From NCBI RefSeq assembly GCF_017875645.1, contig NZ_JAGGMR010000001.1, positions 5,642,001 to 5,706,000 of the forward strand: a stretch of DNA of 64,000 nt, given 5' to 3'. The stretch comes from Nocardia goodfellowii (GTDB lineage Bacteria; Actinomycetota; Actinomycetes; Mycobacteriales; Mycobacteriaceae). Positions 8,723 to 16,243 of the stretch are shown one piece after another. The notes under the pieces are model-generated. The model ran no database searches. It was not told where the DNA came from and saw only the letters and a program-made list of their open reading frames with translations. Both the position numbers and the translations under genes were made by a program. Numbering within the stretch: position 1 is the stretch's first letter; each line of letters begins with the position of its first letter.

Positions 8723-9391
8723 ATGACTGAGCCGAAACTCACCCGAGCCACGATCGTCGATACCGCGATCGCCCTCGCCGACCTCGAGGGTCTGGACGCG
8801 GTATCCATGCGGCGCATCGCCGAGCGGATGGGCGTCGGCGCCATGTCGCTGTACCGGCACGTGGCCAACAAAGACGAACTGATCGCGCTGATGACCGACG
8901 AGGTCGCCCGGCGCAACCCGTACCCGCCCACCGAAGGCAAGGGCTGGACGTGGCGCGACCGGGTCCGCATCGCCGCCGAGATCGATTGGGCGCTCTACCA
9001 GCAGCATCCGTGGGTGCTGCTGACCTTCGCCATGCCGCGCTACAGCTTCGGCCCGCACGGACTGGCCTGCCTGGCCTGGCTGGTCGAAGGATTCCGCGAA
9101 CTGGGCGTGCCCGCGCGGGAAGCGATGCAGATGTCGTTCTCGGTGTGGAACTTCATCTCCGGCGCGACCCTCCCGCATATCAGCTCGGACCTGTTGGAGC
9201 GCAAGAAGATTCAGCCCGAGGAGACCAACGGGCTGCGTGCCCTGCTGGAGGGCAGCCCCACCACGCCGGTCCCGGAAGCCCTGGCGGACCTGATCGGCAA
9301 GGGCGTCAGCGACCTGACCCAGGAGGACCTGCTCTACGCCGGGCTGACCACGCTCTGCGATGGATTCGAGGCGCGGCTCCGGCAGGCTTGA
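8723..9391 (+). CDS. TetR/AcrR-family transcriptional regulator
   Basis: 222 aa. The N-terminal helix-turn-helix runs through residues 5-50 (ATIVDTAIALADLEGL, MRRIAERMGVGAMSLYRHVANKDEL). The C-terminal two thirds form the helical ligand-binding and dimer domain of the TetR_C type. It is divergent from the MFS exporter and next to a quinone oxidoreductase 34 bp downstream on the same strand, so it likely controls both. The ligand is not predictable. Confidence 0.93.
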   Translation: MTEPKLTRATIVDTAIALADLEGLDAVSMRRIAERMGVGAMSLYRHVANKDELIALMTDEVARRNPYPPTEGKGWTWRDRVRIAAEIDWALYQQHPWVLLTFAMPRYSFGPHGLACLAWLVEGFRELGVPAREAMQMSFSVWNFISGATLPHISSDLLERKKIQPEETNGLRALLEGSPTTPVPEALADLIGKGVSDLTQEDLLYAGLTTLCDGFEARLRQA

Positions 9392-9425
9392 CCCCAACCT
9401 CCCTCGAGGTTGCAAGCTCAGGGGC

Positions 9426-10391
9426 ATGCACGCGATCCGGCTCCATGCCTTCGGCCCCGCCGAGAACCTCCGATACGAAACCGTCGGCGACCCCGCGCCC
9501 GGCGCGCACCAGGTGCGGATCACCGTGGCCGCGGCGGGAGTGCACCTCGTCGACACCGCCCTGCGGCACGGCAGGCCCGGCCCGTACCCGCTGCCCGAGC
9601 TACCGACGATCCCGGGCCGCGAAGTCGCCGGAACGGTGGAATCGGTAGGAGCCGAGGTTGATTCGTCCTGGCTCGGCAAGCGCGTGGTGACCCACCTTGG
9701 GTCCGCGCCCGGCGGCTACGCCGAGCTCGCCATCGCGGATTCCGCCCGGCTGCACGTGATTCCGGAGAATCTGGACCCCGCCGAGGCGATCGCCATGATC
9801 GGGACCGGCCGGACCACCATGGGCATCCTGCAGTTCACCGACCTCGGACCGGACAGTGTCGCTGTCGTCACCGCCGCGGCCGGTGGCATCGGCACCCTGC
9901 TGGTCCAAGCCGCGAAGAACGCGGGCGCCTACGTCATCGGGCTCGCGGGTGGTCCCGGCAAGGTGGCGCGGGTCGCCGAGAACGGCGCGGACCTCGCTGT
10001 CGACTATCTCCGGCCGGGCTGGGACGAGCGGTTACGCGAATACCGGCCCACCGTCGTGTTCGACGCGGTGGGCGGCGAAATCGCCAGGGCCGCAGTCGAT
10101 CTCCTGCGCACTGGCGGACACCATGTGGTCTATGGCTTCCCCGGTGGGCCGCTCGGCATCTCCGAGCGCGAACAGCGAGAGCGCGGCATCACCTCGCAAG
10201 TCGTGCTCGGGCCACCGATGATGCAGCGCGCCGGAGGCGATATCCGGGTACTCGAGGACCGGTCGCTGGCCGAGGCCGCGGCCGGTCGGCTGCGGCCCGC
10301 GGTCCAGCGCTTCCCGCTCGCGGACGCGGCCGGCGCCCACCGCGCCCTGGAAACCAGGGCGACGATGGGCAAGGTCGTGCTGATTCCCTAG
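9426..10391 (+). CDS. Quinone oxidoreductase-like zinc-independent medium-chain dehydrogenase
   Basis: About 321 aa MDR-superfamily NADPH:quinone reductase or enoyl reductase. The GroES-like N-terminal domain begins MHAIRLHAFGPAENLRY and contains the LPTIPGREVAGTVE segment. The nucleotide motif AAAGGIGTLLVQAAKNAG lies near residue 150. The zinc-binding cysteines of alcohol dehydrogenases are absent. The start at 9426 is supported by CAGGGGC upstream and by homology of the first residues. It is downstream of TetR, fitting a role in detoxifying a quinone-like inducer. Its stop codon overlaps the stop of the convergent methyltransferase. Confidence 0.9.
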   Translation: MHAIRLHAFGPAENLRYETVGDPAPGAHQVRITVAAAGVHLVDTALRHGRPGPYPLPELPTIPGREVAGTVESVGAEVDSSWLGKRVVTHLGSAPGGYAELAIADSARLHVIPENLDPAEAIAMIGTGRTTMGILQFTDLGPDSVAVVTAAAGGIGTLLVQAAKNAGAYVIGLAGGPGKVARVAENGADLAVDYLRPGWDERLREYRPTVVFDAVGGEIARAAVDLLRTGGHHVVYGFPGGPLGISEREQRERGITSQVVLGPPMMQRAGGDIRVLEDRSLAEAAAGRLRPAVQRFPLADAAGAHRALETRATMGKVVLIP

Positions 10392-11052
10392 TCGAGAACC
10401 AAGGCGTAGGCGAACCCGTCCCAGCCCTTCGCGCCGACGGTCTGCAGCACGGTGGCATCCAAACGCGGTTCGGCGGCGAGCAATTCGACGACTTCGCGGC
10501 TGCCGCGGATCGCGGGGTCGGTCGAGCCGGCGTCGGCGAGACCGCCTGGCGGACCACATTGTCGACGATGATCACCGAACCGGGACGGGTCAGCCGCAAC
10601 GCCCAGCGCACATAGTTCGGATTATTGACCTTGTCGGCATCCAAGAACACCAGATCGAACGGTTCCGGGTTCTCCTCCGCCAGCACCGGCAGACTGTCCA
10701 GCGCCGCGCCGACCCGGATCTCCACCCGGTCACCGACACCCGCCCGGTCCAGGTTCTGCCGCGCCACCTCGGCATGGCGCGGCTCGTATTCCAAGGTCAG
10801 CACCTGTCCGGCCTTGCCGACCGCCCGAGCCAGCCACACCGTGCTGTAACCGCCCAGGGTGCCGACCTCCAGCACCCGGCGCACCCCGGCCGACCGCGCC
10901 AGCAGATACAGGAACTTCCCCTGCGGCGCGGACACATCGATCGCGGGCAGCCCCGCCTTGGCGTTCTCTTCCAGCACCGCCGCGGTCTCCGGGTCCCGGA
11001 CCAGGTTCTCCACCAGGTAGCTGTCGACTTCAGCCCATTCAGCACTCGTCAT
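10388..11052 (-). pseudogene. Frameshifted class I O-methyltransferase
   Basis: The first 165 or so codons encode a catechol-type SAM-dependent O-methyltransferase. They begin MTSAEWAEVDSYLVEN and include the SAM motif VLEVGTLGGYSTVWLA, the acidic FDLVFLDADK and IIVDNVVR. After VVRQ the frame is lost. Shifting by one base at about 10543-10548 restores a typical C-terminus (GLADAGSTDPAIRG, then LQTVGAKGWDGFAYALVLD and a stop at 10388), giving the usual length of about 221 aa. Either the gene is broken by a one-base deletion or the assembly has an error there. The restored stop overlaps the stop of the quinone oxidoreductase. Confidence 0.85.
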
Positions 11053-11279
11053 GATCGCCAGTCTGCCACCGGAGCACGGCGCTCGGGCCGCTCGAGCAGG
11101 TCTCCGATGTGCGGCGCGGAAACCGGTCGCGGTTCGAAAGGCAGGTTGTCTGGAACCTGGCAACAATCCTCTTCGTGATTAGGCCGAATCCAGACCAGAG
11201 TGCAGGCCGGGATAGTAGGGTCCCAAAGCGGAACCAGCGCGTCTCACTTTGAGGCGCTCATGCGGAGCGGAGCATCAGG

Positions 11280-12119
11280 ATGAGTGGCAGTCGGAAGCTG
11301 TGGGCGGCGATAGCGGCGGGGCTGTTGAGCACGGGCCCAATGATGCTCGCACCGAACGCCACGGCAGCACCCGCCGACGGCGGCGCGGAGTACGTGGCGC
11401 TCGGAGATTCGGGCGCCGCGACGACCGGCGTGCAGAAGTTCGACCCGAGCGCCCCACTGCAGTGCATCCGGTCGACAGCGAACACACCAAAACTGGTGGC
11501 CGAGGCACTGGGCGTACGCCTGGACGACCGCACCTGCAGCTCAGCCAAGATCAAGGACCTCACCACGCCCCAAGGCCCCGGTGTCCCACCGCAATTCGAC
11601 GCCCTCGGCCCGAACACCAAACTGGTGACGGTGCACATCGGAGCCAACGACACGAATATGACCAGATACGTGCTCAACTGCCACACCGCAGGAGCACGAC
11701 CATGCGCCGACCCAGCCTGGGACGCCGATATCGACGCCATCGCCGCGCCATACTCCACCGCACTGCAACGCATCTCGGAACTGGCCCCGAACGCTGAAGT
11801 GTACGTCGACGGCTGGCCACTGTACGTCCGTGAAGGCGGCTGCCCCGAACTTATCGGACTACGCCCGACCGACGCCGCGACCGTCCAACGCGCCTTCGAC
11901 CGCCTCAACACGATTGTCGCCGCCGGCGCCGCCGCCCACGACGCGACCTACATCGACACCCGCACCCGAGCCATCGGCCACGATATGTGCGCACCTGAGG
12001 GCGTCCGCTGGTTCGACCCGGTCCTCGCCACCGAAACTTTGATCCCCTACCACCCCACCCCCACCGGCATGCGCGGCATCGCCGACATCATGCTGGAGGC
12101 GATACGGTCCACGCGCTGA
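11280..12119 (+). CDS. Secreted SGNH/GDSL-type hydrolase
   Basis: 279 aa exported esterase/lipase. A Sec signal (LWAAIAAGLLSTGPMML to NATAA) is cleaved near residue 30. The block I nucleophile is in ALGDSGAA (Ser44). The block III GAND is at about residues 120-123, and the C-terminal catalytic histidine is in PYHPTPTGM. The family's usual Asp three residues before that His is replaced, so a different acid may serve. Several cysteines (for example LQC, RTC, NCH, PCAD) fit disulfide bonding outside the cell. Substrates could be lipid or acetyl esters of the wall. Confidence 0.88.
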   Translation: MSGSRKLWAAIAAGLLSTGPMMLAPNATAAPADGGAEYVALGDSGAATTGVQKFDPSAPLQCIRSTANTPKLVAEALGVRLDDRTCSSAKIKDLTTPQGPGVPPQFDALGPNTKLVTVHIGANDTNMTRYVLNCHTAGARPCADPAWDADIDAIAAPYSTALQRISELAPNAEVYVDGWPLYVREGGCPELIGLRPTDAATVQRAFDRLNTIVAAGAAAHDATYIDTRTRAIGHDMCAPEGVRWFDPVLATETLIPYHPTPTGMRGIADIMLEAIRSTR

Positions 12120-12817
12120 TCGAGCGGGGGCGCAACGTCTTCCGCACGGGGCCGTTGATCAGCAGCACAACGCGTCCACCTATCGGAAGCGGCCCGGTCC
12201 ATTGACGGAGCGCGCAACAGGTTCCGGCTGCCGGAAGCAGCCACGACCGGATACTCAGCCACGCAACACGTTCCGGCCGCCGGACAACCAGCGGAGATAG
12301 ACCGCAAGACATGATCTTCGAGGTCGCTCAACGAACGTGTGTCACGGCAACACGCGCGGCACGCCGACGCCGCCTTGCAGCTGGCCGTGTGGCACTCCCG
12401 GACGTTCGGGAGTTCTTTATCATCTGGCTGGATCGGAAATACGTAGATGACCGGCACCAGCCGCTTGAACTGCCAAGTGGGCTGCGATACTTGCTCAGTT
12501 GTTTCAGGTCGATTGGCAACCTGACGCAACAATCATCAGGCGCGCAACGGTTTTCGACCATCTCTGCCGATCAGCCGCGAAACGCGGTTCAAACCTCGCG
12601 AACCCGCGCAACGCTGGCACGCCATGTTCACTGGCGTGGGCGAGATTGTCGAGTCCCAGCGCCGGTGAGGGTGGCGAGGCGGTGGGCGCGGCGTATCACC
12701 GCAGCGTATCCCGCCCCGCCAATCAACCGCACGACGCGCTCCTTCCCGCAGCGGCCACGTCCCCAGATCAGGTGCGCAACGATGTCCAGCTGCCCGAAGC
12801 GGCTATGGGCCCCTTGA
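12120..12817. other. Gene-poor 698-bp intergenic region with degenerate GCGCAAC-type repeats
   Basis: No convincing gene on either strand; open frames have arginine-rich, atypical composition. The heptamer GCGCAAC or close variants recurs at about 12134, 12211, 12261, 12540, 12606 and 12775. It is often followed by CTTCC or GTTCC and a GCCGGAA- or CGGAAGC-like segment (for example around 12207-12235 and 12258-12280). This looks like a decayed array of a short interspersed repeat. Confidence 0.5.
12394..12420 (+). terminator. Intrinsic-terminator-like hairpin in the gene-poor region
   Basis: ACTCCCG (12394-12400), loop GACGTT, CGGGAGT (12407-12413), followed by TCTTTAT. It is far (275 bp) from the SGNH hydrolase stop, so it may end either that transcript or an unannotated small RNA. 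Confidence 0.5.
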
Positions 12818-13591
12818 TCAGGCGTGGGCTCGGTAGGCCGGGTCGGATTCCTCGCGGTGCGCCTCCACGGTGATGGCGAGGATGCGGTCCAGGTCGGCGG
12901 CGAGGAGTGGGCGGTCGGCAGGCGACGCCTTCAGTGTGCCGCCGTTGCGGACGATGTAGCGGCCATCCGGGTAGTCCATGATGTGGAAACCGCGAGACGG
13001 TGCGGGGCGTTTGTCGAAAGCTGGGCCCGCGTACACCGCGACATGCACGACCGCGCCGCGAGGGCGTTCGAAGAAGCGGGCGGCGAGTTTGCGTGGTGAG
13101 ACCGGAGCGTCGTCGTGGAAACCGCGGAAGGGGCCGTCCTCTTCGAGATCGTGCCGCGACACTTCGATGCCCTCGCCGCTCCCCCGCGGCGTATTGGGCA
13201 GCTGAGCCAGCACGCGGCGGGAAATCTCGTGCGCTGGAAGCATTGTCATTCGCACCTTGCCGCCGCTGTCCGGCGCGTCGGTCGGCTCCTGCACCAACAG
13301 CACCGCATGCTGATAGTGCACCGCCGCGTGCACCCGCAACTTTTCCGTCCCCACCTTGCCGGCGACCTCGATGCGCGCCTCCGGCTCCGCCAGGATCCGC
13401 AACGCGGCGAACATGCTCTCGTCGAAATGCTTGTGCAGCGCCGCCGCTTCAGCTTTCCACGCTCTGTCGTAATCGGCGATCGTGTCCGCGGTCGACCGGT
13501 ACTGCAACGGGTACGGCAGCACATCCCGGTCAGCCGCCCGCCACAGCACCTTGAACGCCAGCGGTGTGAACGTCCACTCGCGCTTGCTCAT
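12818..13591 (-). CDS. EspG-family ESX (type VII) secretion-associated chaperone
   Basis: 257 aa. EspG proteins are cytosolic chaperones that hold PE-PPE type substrates until the ESX machine exports them. The family pattern shows in WTFTPLAFKVLWRAADRDVLPYPLQY at the start (residues 6-31), a central beta region and the C-terminal ADLDRILAITVEAH helix. It follows the PPE-like gene with a 4-nt ATGA overlap, so substrate and chaperone are translated together. It is the last gene of a four-gene ESX-accessory operon (15870 to 12818) that contains no membrane or ATPase component. Confidence 0.85.
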   Translation of the reverse strand: MSKREWTFTPLAFKVLWRAADRDVLPYPLQYRSTADTIADYDRAWKAEAAALHKHFDESMFAALRILAEPEARIEVAGKVGTEKLRVHAAVHYQHAVLLVQEPTDAPDSGGKVRMTMLPAHEISRRVLAQLPNTPRGSGEGIEVSRHDLEEDGPFRGFHDDAPVSPRKLAARFFERPRGAVVHVAVYAGPAFDKRPAPSRGFHIMDYPDGRYIVRNGGTLKASPADRPLLAADLDRILAITVEAHREESDPAYRAHA

Positions 13592-14931
13592 TCGCCGATC
13601 ACCGGCGGGACCGTCTTCACGCGATGCTCCGGATCCAATCCGGTCAGGATCTCGCCGTTCTCCTGGTTGATCAGATAGTCCTTGGTCTGATGTTCCTTGT
13701 CGTCATCACCTTGACCGCGGGCTCCACCCATAGCGCCCATGCCCGGCATACCGGACATGCCGGCGCGGGCCGCGGCCGCGCGGTTCGGATTCTGCGCGGC
13801 AGCGGCAGTAGAACCGGGGGTACCCGAGACTGTTTTTCCCGCCCCAGGATTCGCGGTGCCAGGTGTGCCGGAACCTGGGACGCCCGAGCGCGGCACCCCG
13901 GAGCCGGGGATACTCGAACCGGGCACATTGGAACCGGGGCTACCTGAACCGGGGACATTCGAGCCAGGAACACCTGAACCCGGGACATTCGTACCGAGTT
14001 TCGGGTCAGTCGCTTTCGGTGTCTCGGCGGCGGCCGGGACAGTAGCCGCCGGGGTGGTCGGAGCGTCGGTCGTGGCCGGGTTCGTCGACGGATCGGTCGT
14101 ACTCTGCGGAGCGGCGCTGGGATCCGGCTGGGTCGTCTCCGGCTTCGCCTCGGTCTTCGGCTCACCCGTGTTGTTGGGCGCCGTCGGGCCGCTGGACAGT
14201 GGTTGCGTGCCGTCGGAGGGCGTCTTGGGAACCACCGGCCCCGGTACCGCGGTGTCCTGCACCGGGTTGTACGGCTTCGGCACCAACGGCACCTTATCGT
14301 CGGCCTCCTTGACGGCCGGGTAGAAGACGTTCTTCACGATATTCGCCGCCGCCGACTGGTACGACTCTTCCCGATGCTCGTTCAGCTTCCAGGTGGGGCC
14401 CGGAACCCAGCTGGCGATATTGCTGGTCAGAGTGGTATCCGGCGCTTGCTGGACATTGGGCTTGGTGAGGTCGATGGCCGAGCGGACCAGCTTCACCTTC
14501 TCCGACACCAAAGCGACTGAATCGACCATGGTGCTCGACTTCTTCACGTACTCGGTGATACCGGTCGCCGCCGAATTGGCCGCTTCTCCTTGCCATTTGG
14601 CCTCTATGGCCTTGGTCATTTCAAGACCGAAGTTCACGAACCCGTCGTTCAGTTGGTTGCGTAAACCTTCCCAACGCTCATGCAGCGCCTTGACCGTGCC
14701 CGGATCCATCACCTGCACTCTTTCGTACAGGTCATCCAGTTTCTCCGGATTCTCATACGTTGACTCCGGCACCTTCGACGCTTGGAACTCAAGACCGCTA
14801 TCGCCCACCAGCTCCTGAATCCGGTTGCGCGCCTGCGTTGCTTCGGGGCTCTCATCCTTCCCGACGTCCGGTGGTCCGGATTTACTCGACTCCCAAAGTG
14901 CAGCGGCAATTCCCGCGAATAGCAGACCCAT
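13588..14931 (-). CDS. PPE/WXG-like ESX substrate with proline-rich repeat C-terminus
   Basis: 447 aa. The first 190 residues are helical, with a WQGEAA (WxG-type) turn near residue 113, consistent with a PPE- or WXG100-like helical hairpin. Residues about 215-300 are rich in Pro, Thr, Ser and Ala. They are followed by about ten copies of a five-residue PGS[GNS]-x unit (VPGSG, VPGSN and variants) and a Met/Gly patch (GMSGMPGMGAMGGARG). The C-terminus is acidic and structured. The gene is coupled to the downstream EspG gene. It is likely exported by an ESX system encoded elsewhere; the repeats could form an extended stalk. Confidence 0.75.
   Translation of the reverse strand: MGLLFAGIAAALWESSKSGPPDVGKDESPEATQARNRIQELVGDSGLEFQASKVPESTYENPEKLDDLYERVQVMDPGTVKALHERWEGLRNQLNDGFVNFGLEMTKAIEAKWQGEAANSAATGITEYVKKSSTMVDSVALVSEKVKLVRSAIDLTKPNVQQAPDTTLTSNIASWVPGPTWKLNEHREESYQSAAANIVKNVFYPAVKEADDKVPLVPKPYNPVQDTAVPGPVVPKTPSDGTQPLSSGPTAPNNTGEPKTEAKPETTQPDPSAAPQSTTDPSTNPATTDAPTTPAATVPAAAETPKATDPKLGTNVPGSGVPGSNVPGSGSPGSNVPGSSIPGSGVPRSGVPGSGTPGTANPGAGKTVSGTPGSTAAAAQNPNRAAAARAGMSGMPGMGAMGGARGQGDDDKEHQTKDYLINQENGEILTGLDPEHRVKTVPPVIGE
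13860..13995 (-). repeat. Tandem 15-bp coding repeat (PGS-x pentapeptides)
   Basis: About ten units of a 15-bp repeat encode PGS[GNS][VSIT]-type pentapeptides within the PPE-like protein. Unit differences are mostly synonymous or conservative, so the array is likely to vary in copy number between strains. Confidence 0.7.
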
Positions 14932-14943
14932 GAAGTCCCCCGA

Positions 14944-15318
14944 TCAGCTCAACAGCTTGTCTTGTTCGCCTGCGTTGACTTTGTCTTGAGATTCGTACTT
15001 TTCCACGGAAACTTGGATGGTGTCGCGGATAAGCTTGAGAACTTCGATATGGTCCATCAACGCGGCGTCAACGTTGCCTTCGCCGCCTATGGCCTTGCGA
15101 CCGAGCATCTGAGCCAGGGCCTCGGCACACTTGAAATTGCCAAGTCCGGTGACCGTCTCCAGGTTCTTCAGGTCTCTGCGAAGTCCGTCATAAAGATCGA
15201 TCTGCTTATTGCAAGCATCGCGGCAATCTTTGGCTACAGACTGATCCAAATACAGTCGGCCCGCTTTAGCTTCTTCTGCGAGAAACTTCCACCGCGTTAC
15301 CTCCTCACCCATTGCCAT
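14944..15318 (-). CDS. Small helical ESX-operon protein
   Basis: 124 aa, mostly helical with many Lys, Asp and Glu and no signal peptide or membrane segment. It begins MAMGEEVTRWKFLAEEAKAG and ends with charged residues (KVNAGEQDKLLS). The size and helix content resemble WXG100/ESAT-6-like partners, although the WxG turn itself is not evident. The ATG is preceded by AGGAGATTGAC. It lies between the DUF3558 lipoprotein (12 bp) and the PPE-like gene (12 bp), so it is probably the partner of the PPE-like protein. Confidence 0.75.
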   Translation of the reverse strand: MAMGEEVTRWKFLAEEAKAGRLYLDQSVAKDCRDACNKQIDLYDGLRRDLKNLETVTGLGNFKCAEALAQMLGRKAIGGEGNVDAALMDHIEVLKLIRDTIQVSVEKYESQDKVNAGEQDKLLS

Positions 15319-15330
15319 GTCAATCTCCTA

Positions 15331-15870
15331 TCAGCGCGGAAAAAGCGGCACGACGACCTCTGCAGCCTTGTTGGCTCTCTGGCAGGGAGGCTCGACATTA
15401 GTTGAAGATGCACGGTTGTAGATCGAAATGCTAAATGCGCCTTGCGCCGCTGGAAAGACCAAGTCGCAATCCTCGTTGGCTGTATCACGTGCGCGGTGGT
15501 ATGTCACACCACTTCGTCCCGCGACTGCGATGTCCTTAAAATCTGTATTTCCGTCCTTCTTTTTGAAGTCATCTATGCCGAACGTCGTCGACCAAACGAC
15601 CAGGTCGAAGTCAGCGTTATTCCAGCTGCACACCTTCCACCCCGGCTCCTCTACGCCCGCCACCCCGGACTCCTTGGTTTCCGGCTTCACTCCTACCTGT
15701 TTGAGCGCCTGATCCGATACCTGCGTGCACGGGTCCCATAACGTCGCTGTAGCCGCCGATGTATTTGTGGCAGTCGGCCCACCCTTCCCCTCGGTCTTCG
15801 ACCCACACCCCGAAGCCACCAGCACCACCCCGGCCAGCGCCGCTACCGTCGCTGTTGTCCGTCGTCCCAC
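15331..15870 (-). CDS. DUF3558-family lipoprotein
   Basis: About 179 aa. A signal peptide with lipobox VLVASGC places the acylated cysteine at about residue 22. Downstream is the DUF3558 pattern: LWDPCTQVSDQALKQVGV, the WKVCSWNNADFDLVV strand pair, and late cysteines (EDCDLVF, PPCQ). I place the start at GTG 15870, with GGAGG 5 nt upstream, rather than the ATG at 15906, because it gives a standard short N-region. DUF3558 lipoproteins are actinomycete-specific and often sit beside ESX or PPE-like genes. First gene of the operon. Confidence 0.85.
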   Translation of the reverse strand: MGRRTTATVAALAGVVLVASGCGSKTEGKGGPTATNTSAATATLWDPCTQVSDQALKQVGVKPETKESGVAGVEEPGWKVCSWNNADFDLVVWSTTFGIDDFKKKDGNTDFKDIAVAGRSGVTYHRARDTANEDCDLVFPAAQGAFSISIYNRASSTNVEPPCQRANKAAEVVVPLFPR

Positions 15871-16243
15871 CAATGCCTCCGCTCCCAGGCCGTCATAGAT
15901 GCCCATAGTCTAGGACGCGCACCCGCTCGCGCCGGTTCCGTTGCGTCCAAAGCCGCGCTACACCTTCGCAGCCTCGGTGTGCACCTTCCTGTCGTACTCA
16001 CGAATCCGGCGAGGTCGTCCATCGCCTCGCCGGATTCGCCCAAGCGCTGTCCACACCAGTCCGGCGTTGACTCCGCCCCAGGCCGCGTTCAGCCGGTCCT
16101 ACTTACTTCGACGCGACCCAGTCGCTACCGGTTCCATCGACTTTCCGAAGTCGACTACCGCACCGCTGCACAAGACCGCATACCGGTCAGGTCCCTGGCG
16201 GCCTGCGTCGCACCCCGTTCCATCGCCCACGCGGCAATCAGGC
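15871..16243. other. Intergenic region between ureC and the ESX-accessory operon
   Basis: Apart from the strong hairpin at 16001-16038 I see no gene here. It must hold the promoter of the DUF3558 operon and the end of the ureABC transcript. Confidence 0.5.
16001..16038 (-). terminator. Strong hairpin downstream of ureC
   Basis: A perfect 14-bp stem (CGAATCCGGCGAGG at 16001-16014 with 16025-16038) and a 10-nt loop lie about 205 bp after the ureC stop. There is no clear T-tract. It is probably a transcription barrier between the urease and ESX-accessory operons. Confidence 0.55.

Noticed and set aside
10189-11166. Intact 325-aa methyltransferase on the minus strand
   Set aside because: After VVRQ the residues become Pro/Arg/Ser-rich and unlike the family, whereas the neighbouring frame restores the expected C-terminus; the long reading is a frameshift artefact, and its N-terminal extension is also unsupported.
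12311-12817. 168-codon open frame in the gene-poor region
   Set aside because: No ribosome site, atypical residue composition and no family similarity; contains the terminator-like hairpin.
13860-13995. CRISPR array
   Set aside because: The 15-bp units have no spacers, are in frame and encode PGS-x pentapeptides; no cas genes are present.
6098-16243. Genomic island delimited by a mobile element
   Set aside because: No transposase, integrase, tRNA attachment site or flanking direct repeat was found at either end, so only an interruption relative to M. tuberculosis can be stated.
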